A stretch of 64,000 bases of DNA from NCBI GenBank assembly GCA_034660915.1, contig JAYEKE010000093.1:1-64000 (forward strand), in the 5' to 3' direction. Each line of letters opens with the position of its first letter. Positions within the stretch are counted from its first letter, which is position 1. Both the position numbers and the translations under genes were made by a program. Shown here one piece after another: positions 28,031 through 38,607 of this stretch. Under the pieces are notes generated by a model, which saw only the letters and a program-made list of their open reading frames with translations, made no database searches and was not told the DNA's origin. This DNA is from Pseudomonadota bacterium (GTDB lineage: Bacteria > Desulfobacterota > Anaeroferrophillalia > Anaeroferrophillales > Anaeroferrophillaceae).

Positions 28031-29422
28031 TTACTCCTCTCTGGTCACGGTTCTTGAAGCCATCCCCCGGTCCGGATAAATTGTCTGCCGATTCCGGGAG
28101 GTCACCACGGCATTTTCCGGCACATTTTTGGTTACCGTACTGCCGGCTCCAACTAAAGCATTTTTTCCAATACGAACCGGGGCCACAAACTGGCTGTCAC
28201 TTCCCACAAATACCCCATCCTCAATGATTGTCCGGTGTTTATCAAAGCCGTCATAATTACAGGTAATAGTCCCGGCACCAATATTAACGCCATTACCAAT
28301 GGTGGCATCGCCGATATAAGAAAGATGGGATGCCTTGCTGCCGATTCCGATTTCAGCCTTTTTCACCTCAACAAAATTGCCTATTTTAGCCTTTTCACGC
28401 AGCAGGCTGCCAGGACGCAGATGGGCAAACGGACCAACCTGGGCATCAGCTTCCACCACCGCCTGTTCCAGCACGGAATAAGGAAGAACTCTTACCCTAT
28501 CACCCAGATGGACATCTTGGAGAATCACCCCTTCACCTATATAACAACCAGCTCCGATAACGGTCTTTCCCTTCAGGGATACACCTTTTTCAATAGTGGT
28601 ATCCATGCCGATGTGCACATCGGGCTCAATAACGACCTGTTCCGGAAAGCTGATAGTTACTCCGTCCCCCTGCCATTGCCGCCTGATTCTGGCAGCCAGC
28701 AACATCTCAGCGTTACTTAGTTGCTCCCGATCATTAATACCCATAATTTCATCCGGGTCGGCAACATCTGAAAACATAACTTTTTTGCCCACCTGAAAAG
28801 CTTCAGCAACCATATCAGTCAAATAATATTCACCCTGGGCATTGGCACAACCAATTCCTGCCAGAGCCTGGCGGAGAAAATCAGCATCGACACAATAAAT
28901 ACCGGAATTGATGCGGCAAATCTCCAATTCAGCTGGTGAAGCATCACGTGCCTCAACAATTTTCACCAGTTCACCGGCAGCGTCAAGTACCAATCTGCCG
29001 TAGGCCCCACCATTTGGCAAAACCGCACTCAAAACGCTCACCACTGCCTTAGTTTGCCGATGTTTGAGCAATAATTCTTCAAGGGTTCCCGCTTTCAGCA
29101 GGGGAACATCACCACAAACAATAAGAATATTCCCGGAAAAATCTTCAAGTTCAGTCAAAGCCATTGCCGCGGCATCAGCCGTTCCCCGTTGTTCCCGCTG
29201 CCAGGCGAAACTGACTCCGGACCAATCGCTGAAACCATCCATGACCTCCTGGCCACTGCTGCCAATCACCACCACCTGCCGGCCGATCTCCAATTTCTTT
29301 AATGCCCGCAAAGGGTAGCTGAGCATGGGAAGACCCAGCAGGGGATGTAACATCTTTGACACCGCGGATTTCATCCGCGTACCCTTGCCGGCCGCCAGAA
29401 TCATTGCCGCAACCTGATCCAT
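28031..29422 (-). CDS. glmU: Bifunctional GlcNAc-1-P uridyltransferase/GlcN-1-P acetyltransferase
   Basis: The ATG at 29422 (MDQVAAMILAAGKGTRMKS) follows a strong CAGGAGG and gives 463 residues. Residues about 5-230 are the pyrophosphorylase (LAAGKGTRMKS, GDVPLL, YLTDMV). Residues about 250-455 are a left-handed beta helix with hexapeptide repeats (IGAGCYIGEGV, VGPFAHLRPGS, IGAGTITCNYDG). GlmU converts GlcN-1-P to UDP-GlcNAc. With glmS it covers two enzymes of that route. Confidence 0.96.
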   Translation of the reverse strand: MDQVAAMILAAGKGTRMKSAVSKMLHPLLGLPMLSYPLRALKKLEIGRQVVVIGSSGQEVMDGFSDWSGVSFAWQREQRGTADAAAMALTELEDFSGNILIVCGDVPLLKAGTLEELLLKHRQTKAVVSVLSAVLPNGGAYGRLVLDAAGELVKIVEARDASPAELEICRINSGIYCVDADFLRQALAGIGCANAQGEYYLTDMVAEAFQVGKKVMFSDVADPDEIMGINDREQLSNAEMLLAARIRRQWQGDGVTISFPEQVVIEPDVHIGMDTTIEKGVSLKGKTVIGAGCYIGEGVILQDVHLGDRVRVLPYSVLEQAVVEADAQVGPFAHLRPGSLLREKAKIGNFVEVKKAEIGIGSKASHLSYIGDATIGNGVNIGAGTITCNYDGFDKHRTIIEDGVFVGSDSQFVAPVRIGKNALVGAGSTVTKNVPENAVVTSRNRQTIYPDRGMASRTVTREE

Positions 29423-29521
29423 TAAAAAACCTCCTGAACTCTGTTCATCATTCGTCTTCCACCAGAAAAGCACATCTCTCAACTTTTCGACAACTTACAG
29501 ATAAAAATTAATCATTAATTA

Positions 29522-29673
29522 GTTTTCATCCGGAAACTGTTGTTTCGGATGGGCTGCTAGCTTTCATCCTTCTGCTCTCAGCTTAACCAGTTGTTTTTTT
29601 AAATATTTTACTGAAAGCTGCCTGCTGATCGCCGAAAGCGTTTATCAGGAAATAAAGGTTCCCGGATGAACAA
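29522..29673. repeat. 152-bp palindromic element, family B, copy 2
   Basis: The same length and plan as 146-297, from GTTTTCATCCGGAAAC to CCCGGATGAAC plus two bases. It lies between perfect 6-bp direct repeats TAATTA (29516-29521 and 29674-29679). It occupies the gap upstream of glmU and downstream of the atp operon terminator. Confidence 0.8.
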
Positions 29674-29718
29674 TAATTAACTTACCATACCTCATTAAGC
29701 AATTATCCTAAACGCAAA

Positions 29719-29740
29719 AAGGCGGGGTAACCCCCGCCTT
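29719..29740 (-). terminator. Intrinsic terminator of the atp operon
   Basis: AAGGCGGGG and CCCCGCCTT form a stem with a tiny loop. Read on the - strand it is followed by TTTTTGCG. It lies about 30 bases after the atpC stop. Confidence 0.88.
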
Positions 29741-29770
29741 CATAAATCCTGACAATATATATTTTCCGCT

Positions 29771-30181
29771 TTATTTAACTTTGGCAATTTGAATCCGATT
29801 GAGCGCCCTTTCCAAAGCAGCACGTTCTTCAAAAAATGCTTTCTCCTCAGGAGAAAGCACGGCCAGTTTTTCCTCTGCCCGTTTCAAGGCCTTCTCTGCC
29901 CGTTGAATATCAATTTCCTGAGGACGCTCTGCCGCATCAAGCAAGGCAATAACATGATGGTAACCCACTTCAGAATATCCATTGCTGACCGCCAGATGAA
30001 ATAACTGGCTTCCTTTGCGGTACAGGAGATCCCCAACCCTGATCTTTGCCAGAAAGGGGGTATGCCCTGGAAGCACACCAAACTGCCCTTCCTCGCCAGG
30101 AGCAATCACCTCATCAACTTCTTCAGCAAGAACCTGACGATAGGGGGTTACGACCTCAAATAAGATCTTATCAGTGTCCAT
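29771..30181 (-). CDS. atpC: F1 ATP synthase epsilon subunit
   Basis: The protein has 136 residues, normal for epsilon. The N-terminal beta sandwich is VVTPYRQVLAEEVDEVIAPGEEGQFGVLPGHTPF. The C-terminal helical hairpin is IDIQRAEKALKRAEEKLAV. It couples and inhibits the rotor. It is the last gene of the operon, followed by the terminator. Confidence 0.96.
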   Translation of the reverse strand: MDTDKILFEVVTPYRQVLAEEVDEVIAPGEEGQFGVLPGHTPFLAKIRVGDLLYRKGSQLFHLAVSNGYSEVGYHHVIALLDAAERPQEIDIQRAEKALKRAEEKLAVLSPEEKAFFEERAALERALNRIQIAKVK

Positions 30182-30237
30182 GAAAATTCCTATTCAGTAT
30201 TCATCCAAAAAACTGTTACTTTCCAGATGAAAGCTAT

Positions 30238-31656
<1,419 letters not shown>

Positions 31657-31691
31657 TTACAATCCTCCTCAAATATTTTTATTTTCCGAGC

Positions 31692-32552
31692 TTAACCTAA
31701 TGCTTCAGCGCCGCTCACAATTTCCATCAGTTCGGTGGTGATTGCTGCCTGACGGGCCCGGTTATACAGCAATGTAAGCCTGTCAACCATTTCAACCGCA
31801 TTACTGGTCGCAGAATCCATTGCTGTCATCCTAGACCCATGTTCGCTGGCAACGGATTCCAGCAGCATTCTGAACAACTGGGTATAAACATAACGAGGCA
31901 GGATATCTGCCAGCAATTCATCTTCAGAAGGTTCATAAATATATTCCACTGCCACTTCATCTTCAGCCAGTTCCATCGGCTCTACGGGCAACAGGCGCTG
32001 AACGATAACATTCTGGGTCATGGCCGATTTAAATTCGGTATAAATCACATACACGGCATCGGTGGTTTTCTCTACATAACGATCAATGGCATCCGTAGCA
32101 ATTTCTTCAGCATAGGAAAAAGTTACAGTTCCAGGATTGAGGAATTCAGTCGCAAATTCCTTTCCCTGACGGCGGTAATGATCCCTGACTTTCTTACCAA
32201 CGACACTGAGAAGAATATTTTCATATTCTCCCTGTTTTTCAGTAACAAATTTTTCGCTGGCCTTGATGACATTATGGTTAAAGCCGCCGCACAAACCACG
32301 ATCAGAAGTCATGACGATCAGTTCGACATTTTTCTCCTCCCGGTGCTCAAGGAGTGGATGCTTCCCGGATTCAGTACGCAAAGCCAGGCTGGCCAGCACC
32401 TCGTTCATCTTGATAGCATAAGGCCGCGCCGCCACCACGCTGTCCTGAGCCCGCTTCAATTTTGAAGCCGCCACCATCTGCATAGCTTTGGTGATCTGCT
32501 GGGTACTCTTGACGCTTGCAATTCGCTTTCTAATATCCCTGAGATTAGCCAT
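31692..32552 (-). CDS. atpG: F1 ATP synthase gamma subunit
   Basis: The 286-residue rotor shaft starts MANLRDIRKRIASVKSTQQITKAMQMVAASK and ends TLLYNRARQAAITTELMEIVSGAEAL, both family signatures. TSDRGLCGGFN is the central block. It lies between atpA and atpD. Confidence 0.97.
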   Translation of the reverse strand: MANLRDIRKRIASVKSTQQITKAMQMVAASKLKRAQDSVVAARPYAIKMNEVLASLALRTESGKHPLLEHREEKNVELIVMTSDRGLCGGFNHNVIKASEKFVTEKQGEYENILLSVVGKKVRDHYRRQGKEFATEFLNPGTVTFSYAEEIATDAIDRYVEKTTDAVYVIYTEFKSAMTQNVIVQRLLPVEPMELAEDEVAVEYIYEPSEDELLADILPRYVYTQLFRMLLESVASEHGSRMTAMDSATSNAVEMVDRLTLLYNRARQAAITTELMEIVSGAEALG

Positions 32553-32612
32553 CTATTATTCCCTAATGAGATCAACAGGTTCTTTACTGCTCAAATCCAG
32601 TTACTGACAAAA

Positions 32613-34121
32613 TTAAGGCTTAAAAAACTCGCCAAACTCCTTCAGCAGATTTTCCACCTTTAATTTCAAATCATCATCAATTTTCTGTTTCTCTTTGATC
32701 TCATCCAGCACTGCAGCAAACTTACTCTCTGCAAAAGGATACAATTCCTGTTCATAACGCCCCAGAACTGATTCATCATAATCATCGACAAAACCATTGG
32801 TAGCGGCAAAAATAATCAGAACCTGCTTTTCCACTGTCAAAGGAGTATATTGATCCTGCTTCAGGATTTCAACCAAACGGCTACCTCGAGCCAGCTGCGC
32901 CTGGGTGGCCTTATCAAGATCACTACCAAACTGGGCAAAGGCAGCCATTTCACGATACTGAGCCAGATCCAGCCGCAGAGAACCGGCAACCTGTTTCATT
33001 GCTTTCACCTGGGCTGCACCACCAACCCGGGAGACGGAAAGGCCAACGTTAATGGCCGGACGGATACCGGAATAAAATAGATCAGATTCCAGGTAAATCT
33101 GCCCGTCGGTAATGGAAATAACGTTGGTAGGAATATAGGCTGACACGTCGCCGGCCTGGGTTTCAATAATCGGCAGTGCCGTCAAGGAGCCTCCTCCTTT
33201 TTCATCACTCATTTTAGCCGCTCTTTCCAAGAGGCGGGAATGAAGATAGAATACATCTCCAGGGTAAGCTTCACGTCCGGGAGGCCGCCGCAACAGGAGA
33301 GAAAGCTGACGATAAGCAGTTGCCTGTTTAGAAAGATCATCATAAATAATCAGGGCGTGCATGCCGTTGTCGCGAAAATACTCTCCCATGGTTACCCCGG
33401 CATAAGGAGAAAGATACTGCAAAGGTGCCGGTTCACTGGCAGTTGAGGCAACAACGGTAGTATATTCCATCGCCCCATATTCTTCCAACTTCGCCACTAC
33501 CTGGGCTACAGTAGAACGCTTCTGGCCAATTGCCACATAGATGCAACAGACATCCGTATCTCTCTGATTGATAATGGCATCAATAGCCACCGCGGTTTTA
33601 CCTGTCTGCCGGTCACCAATAATGAGTTCACGTTGACCACGACCGATGGGAACCATGGAATCAATGGCCTTCAAGCCAGTCTGCAACGGCTCATTTACGG
33701 ATTGACGGTCAACAATCCCGGGGGCTTTAATTTCCACCCTTCTGGTTTCATCAGTTTCCAGCGGGCCTTTACCATCAATGGGCTGTCCAAGGGAATTGAC
33801 AACCCGACCGAGCATACCTTTGCCGACGGGAACTTCAACAATCTTACCGGTCCTTTTTACCTCATCACCTTCCTTGATCTCTATGTCTTCACCAAAAATA
33901 ACAGCTCCGACATTATCTTCTTCAAGATTCAGCACCATCCCATAAATATCATGGGGAAAAAGAAGCAACTCCGCGGCCATGGCTTTCTCGAGACCATATA
34001 TCCTGGCAATACCATCACCAACCGTCAGGATGGTACCTGTCTCATTGACCTCAACCTTTTTATCATAATTCTCAATCTGATCTTTGATAATCTGGCTTAT
34101 TTCTTCCGCACGTAGTTCCAT
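32613..34121 (-). CDS. atpA: F1 ATP synthase alpha subunit
   Basis: A 502-residue subunit. The regulatory nucleotide site shows [15 protein letters not shown], then [11 protein letters not shown] and the [21 protein letters not shown] block. The C-terminus is regular. AAAGGAG precedes the ATG. It forms the head with AtpD. Confidence 0.98.
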   Translation of the reverse strand: MELRAEEISQIIKDQIENYDKKVEVNETGTILTVGDGIARIYGLEKAMAAELLLFPHDIYGMVLNLEEDNVGAVIFGEDIEIKEGDEVKRTGKIVEVPVGKGMLGRVVNSLGQPIDGKGPLETDETRRVEIKAPGIVDRQSVNEPLQTGLKAIDSMVPIGRGQRELIIGDRQTGKTAVAIDAIINQRDTDVCCIYVAIGQKRSTVAQVVAKLEEYGAMEYTTVVASTASEPAPLQYLSPYAGVTMGEYFRDNGMHALIIYDDLSKQATAYRQLSLLLRRPPGREAYPGDVFYLHSRLLERAAKMSDEKGGGSLTALPIIETQAGDVSAYIPTNVISITDGQIYLESDLFYSGIRPAINVGLSVSRVGGAAQVKAMKQVAGSLRLDLAQYREMAAFAQFGSDLDKATQAQLARGSRLVEILKQDQYTPLTVEKQVLIIFAATNGFVDDYDESVLGRYEQELYPFAESKFAAVLDEIKEKQKIDDDLKLKVENLLKEFGEFFKP

Positions 34122-34127
34122 GGTTTC

Positions 34128-34673
34128 CTACCACTCCTTTATCAAATTTTCTCCAAGGTTGTTAAGCTGCGTCCTGATACTGCCATCATATACCATCCCG
34201 GAAAAACGGGTAATCAAACCACCAATCAATGACTCATCAACCTTGACGGATAACTGTACCTTCTTGCTTGTAAGTTCAGCCAATTTCTGTTTTAACCTCT
34301 CCAATGTCGCCTTATCAAGGGCAGTAGCTGAAACAACATCAACGTGCAAACGACCCTCTGCCGCATCCACCATCAGATCTAGATAGCTGACAATCGACGC
34401 CAGGTATTTCATTTTGTTTTTTTCGATAAGGATAAAGAGAAACCCCTTAACCCCGTCACTGACATCTGTTTTAGCCATAACCGCATTCAAAACCGCTTTG
34501 CGCTCAGAGGTTTCATAGACCGGGTTGTTCAAAACATCACTCAGCTTTTCATGATCGGCCAACAAGACGGCAAAGCCTCGTACCTCCTCAGTAGCCTGAT
34601 CCAATACCCCATGTTCACTGGCAAAAGCAAAAAAGGCCTTGGCATAACGTCTGGCTATAATATCACGAATCAC
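34128..34673 (-). CDS. atpH: F1 ATP synthase delta subunit
   Basis: The stalk protein of 181 residues has an N-terminal RRYAKAFFAFASEHG and the C-terminal block VKVDESLIGGLITRFSGMVYDGSIRTQLNNL typical of delta/OSCP. It starts with GTG overlapping the TGA of atpF (GTGA), so translation is coupled. It joins the F1 head to the b/b' stator. Confidence 0.95.
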   Translation of the reverse strand: MIRDIIARRYAKAFFAFASEHGVLDQATEEVRGFAVLLADHEKLSDVLNNPVYETSERKAVLNAVMAKTDVSDGVKGFLFILIEKNKMKYLASIVSYLDLMVDAAEGRLHVDVVSATALDKATLERLKQKLAELTSKKVQLSVKVDESLIGGLITRFSGMVYDGSIRTQLNNLGENLIKEW

Positions 34674-35311
34674 TGTGCACCCACCACTTTTTCCAGATAG
34701 TTTTCGACCATTTTATCCCGATCTGCTGCAGAAATATTCTCTTTAATCATCTTTTCCGCCGCCTGCAAAGCCAGCTTCGACGCCTCATCTTTCAGCTGCC
34801 GTTTGGCCATCATGACTTCCTGATTGGCCATCTGCTCCGCCTGCTGCTTAACTTTCACCGCGAATTGCTCGGCCTCAGACAGTATCCGCTGTTTTTCCGC
34901 TTCGGCTTCCGACCTGATCCTGGACTCAAGTTCTTTGACTTCATCGTCAAGGCGGGCCAGCTTTTCCTGATACTCCTGATAAAGACGCTCAGCAGCCTCT
35001 TTAGCTTCCCTGGCCTCGTTGATTCCCTGAACCAATGCTTCCCGACGATTGGCAAAATAATTTTTTATCGGTTTTCCGGTAAATTTAATCAGAATCCACA
35101 ATATAACTGCAAAGTTTATTACCCGCCAGAGCAAATCTTTGAGGAGGGGAACAGGGTTTTCTGCAAGCGCAGCATAAAGTGACTGATGATGCGCCGCAGC
35201 TTCGTGCCCTTCACTGGCAAAGGCGCTTACCGCCAGCACCACCAAAAGAAGTACAACTGATGTCCCAACGACAATAAGAGCTTTTCCACCAATTGATCTG
35301 CACTGCTTCAT
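34670..35311 (-). CDS. atpF: F0 ATP synthase b subunit
   Basis: The ATG at 35311 overlaps the b' stop by one base; a TTG at 35314 is also possible. The 213-residue protein has two hydrophobic segments: a signal-like one (LIVVGTSVVLLLVVLAVSAFA) and the anchor LLWRVINFAVILWILIKF. A long charged helix follows (about 95-205). The first segment ends in AFASEG, so the protein may be cleaved before insertion. It is a stator half, pairing with b'. Confidence 0.93.
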   Translation of the reverse strand: MKQCRSIGGKALIVVGTSVVLLLVVLAVSAFASEGHEAAAHHQSLYAALAENPVPLLKDLLWRVINFAVILWILIKFTGKPIKNYFANRREALVQGINEAREAKEAAERLYQEYQEKLARLDDEVKELESRIRSEAEAEKQRILSEAEQFAVKVKQQAEQMANQEVMMAKRQLKDEASKLALQAAEKMIKENISAADRDKMVENYLEKVVGAQ

Positions 35312-35736
35312 CAAACATCCCTCTCGAGAATCTTACCGGAAATCTGTCTGGCAATCACCTTAATATCGGCAGTCATTTCTACCTGAACTTTCTGATACTC
35401 AGCAGCTATCCGCTGACGCATATTTTCAACCTGCTGCATGGCTTCACTGCGGGCTTTATCCATCCTGACCCGGGAAGTACTCATCGTCTCTTCACGCAGG
35501 GAGGCACTTTCCTGTTCCAACTTCTCTCTCGTCTGGGTCATACGAGACTCATAGGCTGCCTGATGTTGACTGGATCGCTCATTGAGGGCCACAGCACTTT
35601 CATGGGTTCCCTCTACCTTTTCTCTACGGGCATCAATCACCCGCAAGACAGGTTTAAACAGGAACTGATTCAGAAAAATCATCATAAAGATGAATATCGC
35701 CCACTGACCGAGAAACGTGATATTAAGATCAATCAC
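35311..35736 (-). CDS. atpF: F0 ATP synthase b' subunit
   Basis: The 141-residue protein has an N-terminal anchor (FLGQWAIFIFMMIFLNQFLFKPV) and a long alanine- and glutamate-rich helix. It starts with GTG after GCAGGCAG. Two different b-type genes in tandem mean a heterodimeric b/b' stator, as known from photosynthetic bacteria and many deltaproteobacteria. It is first in the operon. The a and c subunit genes are not in this window. Confidence 0.92.
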   Translation of the reverse strand: MIDLNITFLGQWAIFIFMMIFLNQFLFKPVLRVIDARREKVEGTHESAVALNERSSQHQAAYESRMTQTREKLEQESASLREETMSTSRVRMDKARSEAMQQVENMRQRIAAEYQKVQVEMTADIKVIARQISGKILERDV

Positions 35737-35879
35737 CTGCCTGCACTCCTAAATTCCTGCCAATCCATCCAATGTTTGAAGAAAGCCATTTTAATATCGT
35801 TGAAAAACGAGATTAAAGACTACTGTTGAATTCCAGCCCGCACACATACGGCACTATTTAAAACCTCATTATTGTAACA

Positions 35880-35936
35880 ATTATACAAAATTCAAAAGGC
35901 GGGGGACAGTTATCATGAGAAGGGTCAGAATGTCAA
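35880..35936 (-). promoter_or_regulatory. Candidate promoter region for the atp operon
   Basis: On the - strand a TTGACA (35936-35931) is followed after 16 bases by GATAAC. A separate TATAAT lies at 35885-35880. Either could start transcription about 150 bases upstream of the b' gene. It rests on consensus matches only. Confidence 0.35.
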
Positions 35937-35990
35937 GTTTTTTTTGGCTCTGGGGAGGGATTTAGTAATATGAAAACTTTTTTAAAACTT

Positions 35991-36290
35991 CTCAACTTTC
36001 TGACTTGCATTGCCAGGGACATATTAGCAGGATGTTCGGGCTTGGCTCATAGCGGTATTGGCCGCCTGGGTTGTGACAGTTTTAAAAACTGTCCCACATT
36101 GTGATTCGCGGCGGACGCGGGGACATTGCTTTAGCGCGCCCCACAAGCCGGCCTGTCTGCGTGCGGCACGCACAGGCAGGCCATGGACGGCCGGCGAGAA
36201 TGAGCGAGAGCCATGCCGGAACATCCGGGGACATTGCTTTAGCGGTGTCCCCACAGTCTAGCTGTTTTCAGATCAACTCAGAAAGTTGAG
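35991..36290. mobile_element. Family A MITE-like element, complete copy
   Basis: The 300-bp element is inverted relative to the copy at 20955-21243. The ends are CTCAACTTTCTGACTTG and the complement of CTCAACTTTCTGAGTTG. Perfect 7-bp direct repeats AAAACTT flank it (35984-35990 and 36291-36297). Inside, GGGGACATTGCTTTAGCG occurs twice (36119-36136 and 36227-36244). A hairpin GTGACAGTTTT/AAAAACTGTC lies at 36073-36093. No protein-coding frame is convincing. It sits between the divergent atp and Mrp-like operons. Confidence 0.88.
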
Positions 36291-36514
36291 AAAACTTAAA
36301 AAACTGTAAAGGAAATATAAAAAAAATCGAACATAGTAAACAGAATCATAAAACAGCTCGTGCAATAATCTAATAACGGTGTCGTGTATATCTAGACTTA
36401 CAATCTCAGGTTTTTAACCTTGACAACAATAAATTATTCGCCTAGATAAATTTTAAAATATTTAACCGTTTAAGGAAATTATATAATTCATATTAAGAAT
36501 AGCAAAAATAAAAC

Positions 36515-36703
36515 TGGATTATACATACCTAAATTAAGCGATTAGCTTTTAGCACTTAGCGATTAGCTCAATAATTACAAGATATTTAATATTATACATA
36601 TTCACCCGATGGGTTTTGTTACTAATCAACGTAAAGCTCTGATTTCTAAAAGCTAATGGCTAATGGCTAACCGCTAATAGCTCAGCTTAGGATATAATCT
36701 AAA
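36515..36703. repeat. TTAGC-rich palindromic element, family C, copy 2
   Basis: The left arm has the words GCGATTAGC, TTTTAGC, ACTTAGC, GATTAGC. The right arm has AAAGCTAAT, GGCTAAT, GGCTAAC, CGCTAATAGC in the opposite sense. The outer ends GGATTATA and TATAATCT are complementary. The centre TACATATTCACC/GGGTTTTGTTA resembles the centre of 15643-15810. It ends 21 bases before the first gene of the Mrp-like operon. Confidence 0.55.
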
Positions 36704-36723
36704 ATATCTCATAAAGAACAACA

Positions 36724-37221
36724 ATGATAAAAAAATCCACCTCAATAGGAAAGTACATTGTAACTTTTCTGCTTCTCCTGCCTCTCTGGCTGCTTCTTTC
36801 AGGCCATTATGATCTGTTCCACATCGGTATAGGGATATTATGCTGCGCTTTAGTTTCCCTGTTTTCCGCTGGTCTCCTGTTCACCTCCGCGAATATTACC
36901 ACCCATCATATAGTCATGGGGAGATTTATTCTCTACATTCCCTGGCTTATTTACCAGATAATTCTGGCCAATATTTTGGTTGCCAAGCTGGTCTTATCAC
37001 CAAAATTAAAAATAGAGCCACAGGTTTTCAGCTTTAAGAGCAAATTAAAATCAGATGTAGCCCAAACCACGTACGGCAATTCTATTACCTTGACCCCGGG
37101 AACCATTACCATAGATATCAAAGATGATGAAGTATACGTCCACGCCCTGGCAGGCAATTTCAAGGATGACCTGTTAACCGGGGAAATGGAGAGAAGGATC
37201 AGTAAAATTTTTCAAAGCTAA
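36724..37221 (+). CDS. mrpE: Mrp-type antiporter subunit E
   Basis: The 165-residue MnhE-family protein has two or three hydrophobic segments (TFLLLLPLWLLLSGHYDLFHIGIG, VSLFSAGLLF) and the family C-terminus GNSITLTPGTITIDI, then VYVHALAG. In Mrp complexes subunit E stabilises the small-subunit side. It is the first gene of an eleven-gene + strand operon. Only a weak site (AAAGAAC) lies ahead of the ATG. Confidence 0.9.
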   Translation: MIKKSTSIGKYIVTFLLLLPLWLLLSGHYDLFHIGIGILCCALVSLFSAGLLFTSANITTHHIVMGRFILYIPWLIYQIILANILVAKLVLSPKLKIEPQVFSFKSKLKSDVAQTTYGNSITLTPGTITIDIKDDEVYVHALAGNFKDDLLTGEMERRISKIFQS

Positions 37222-37253
37222 AAGAAATCAAAATAAAGGCTGTAAGGATTCTC

Positions 37254-37757
37254 ATGCTCAGACAAAAATATGAAGACGTCATTGCCCAGACCGCTGTGCG
37301 GATAATGGTGCCGTTTGTCCAGCTTTACGCTTTATATGTCCTGGCTCACGGCCATTACTCACCGGGAGGAGGTTTTCAGGGAGGAGTAATTCTGGCCGCG
37401 GCGCTGGTATTGATTTTTCTGGTCTTCGGCTACGAGGATGCTCTTGACCGTCTCAGCTTGGGAACTACTGGCCGCTTATGCAGCATTGGAGTCTTAATCT
37501 ATGCCGGCATCGGTTTTATCTGCCTGTTGCTGGGAGGCAATTTCCTTGATTACAGTCGCCTTGCTTCCGTGCTCCAGGTGACAACTCCAAAAGCCCGGTC
37601 CCTGGGTATCCTGGGAATAGAAACAGGAGTGGCGCTGACGGTAATGGCGGCCATGTACAGCATCATCATGGATATTGTCAACAGTGAAACTGGCAGTAAT
37701 AAGGACGATACTGATGATGAAAATCAAACTGGAGAAATTTACAGTGGCGGAGAATAA
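37254..37757 (+). CDS. mrpB: Mrp-type antiporter subunit B (MnhB domain)
   Basis: A membrane protein of 167 residues. The MnhB core VPFVQLYALYVLAHGHYSPGGGFQGGVILAAAL is the family signature, and four hydrophobic segments are seen. The C-terminal 25 residues are acidic and disordered-looking (NKDDTDDENQTGE). It is in the position of MbhF in archaeal membrane-bound hydrogenases. Confidence 0.9.
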   Translation: MLRQKYEDVIAQTAVRIMVPFVQLYALYVLAHGHYSPGGGFQGGVILAAALVLIFLVFGYEDALDRLSLGTTGRLCSIGVLIYAGIGFICLLLGGNFLDYSRLASVLQVTTPKARSLGILGIETGVALTVMAAMYSIIMDIVNSETGSNKDDTDDENQTGEIYSGGE

Positions 37758-37790
37758 AATTTCCGTATTTTTTCCCTGCTGGAGTGTTTT

Positions 37791-38057
37791 ATGAAATCTT
37801 TTTTCCTGTCGGTGGATATTTTCCTCTGCCTGATGGTTTTCCTTTGCCTTTACCGGGTAGTTTTCGGCCCGACGCTGGGAGACCGCATCGTAGCCACCGG
37901 AGCCATTGGCACCAAGACCCTGACTATTCTGGTAATTATAGGCTTCCTGTATGACCGGGTGGAAATGTTTCTGGATATAAGCCTGGCATACGCTCTGCTG
38001 AATTTCGTCGGCACCCTGGCAGCCAGCAAATATTTTGAAACAAAAAGAGAATTCTGA
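37791..38057 (+). CDS. mrpF: Mrp-type antiporter subunit F
   Basis: This 88-residue protein has three hydrophobic helices. The family block VVFGPTLGDRIVATGAIGTKTL carries the conserved aspartate of MrpF, and FLDISLAYALLNFVGTLA forms the last helix. It overlaps the next gene by one base. Confidence 0.92.
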   Translation: MKSFFLSVDIFLCLMVFLCLYRVVFGPTLGDRIVATGAIGTKTLTILVIIGFLYDRVEMFLDISLAYALLNFVGTLAASKYFETKREF

Positions 38058-38365
38058 TGCTAATACGTGATATTATTGCCGTGGCAATGATCCTGGTCGG
38101 CTGCTTTTTCTTCTTAACCTCCGTTATCGGCCTGTTGCGTTTCCCCGATATGTTCACCCGCATGCATGCCACCGGAAAGTGTGACACCCTGGCCGTGCTG
38201 ATGATTATGACCGGACTGATCGTCCACCATGGAATCAACCTGGACAGCTTCAAGATACTCCTGATAGTTGTGTTTATCTACATTGCCAACCCGACGGCTA
38301 CTCATGTGCTTGCCCGGGCGGCTTTCCGACTCGGGGTACAACCATGGACAAAGGATAAAAAATGA
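38057..38365 (+). CDS. mrpG: Mrp-type antiporter subunit G
   Basis: A 102-residue protein with three helices. GLLRFPDMFTRMHATGKCDTLAV is the MnhG signature. TATHVLARAAFRLG ends the conserved part. The start overlaps mrpF, and the end overlaps the next gene by four bases. Confidence 0.93.
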   Translation: MLIRDIIAVAMILVGCFFFLTSVIGLLRFPDMFTRMHATGKCDTLAVLMIMTGLIVHHGINLDSFKILLIVVFIYIANPTATHVLARAAFRLGVQPWTKDKK

Positions 38366-38607
38366 TCTGGCAACTGGATTTATTTTTATTGGTGTTTGTC
38401 GTCATCTGTGCTCTGGCAGCCATCAACGTCAAGGACCTGCTGAGTGCGGTAATAATTCTTGGTGCTTACAGTTTTTTCATGTGCCTGCTGTGGGCTGAAA
38501 TGGGGGCGGTAGATGTAGCGTTCACCGAAGCAACGGTTTCCGCTGGAGTCGGCACCGTTCTTTTTGTGGCCGCAGTGTTCAAAACCGTCAGGAGGTCAAA
38601 GGATTGA
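38362..38607 (+). CDS. MbhD-like subunit (MrpA C-terminal part)
   Basis: The 81-residue protein has about three helices. INVKDLLSAVIILGAYSFFMCLLWAEMGAVDVAFTEATVSAGVGTVLF matches the MbhD/DUF4040 family. This corresponds to part of the C-terminal region of large MrpA and to a NuoJ-like segment. The conserved acidic residues of that helix pair are present. The gene is split from MrpA, as in Mbh clusters. Confidence 0.88.
   Translation: MIWQLDLFLLVFVVICALAAINVKDLLSAVIILGAYSFFMCLLWAEMGAVDVAFTEATVSAGVGTVLFVAAVFKTVRRSKD

Noticed and set aside
28020-28034. Possible glmS ribozyme
   Set aside because: Only 3 bases separate glmU and glmS, and the glmU region shows no ribozyme core.
36058-36261. Short frames on both strands rich in Arg, Pro and Cys
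   Set aside because: They lie inside the family A element and read through its palindromes; they have no ribosome-binding site, and the copy at 20955 does not preserve them.
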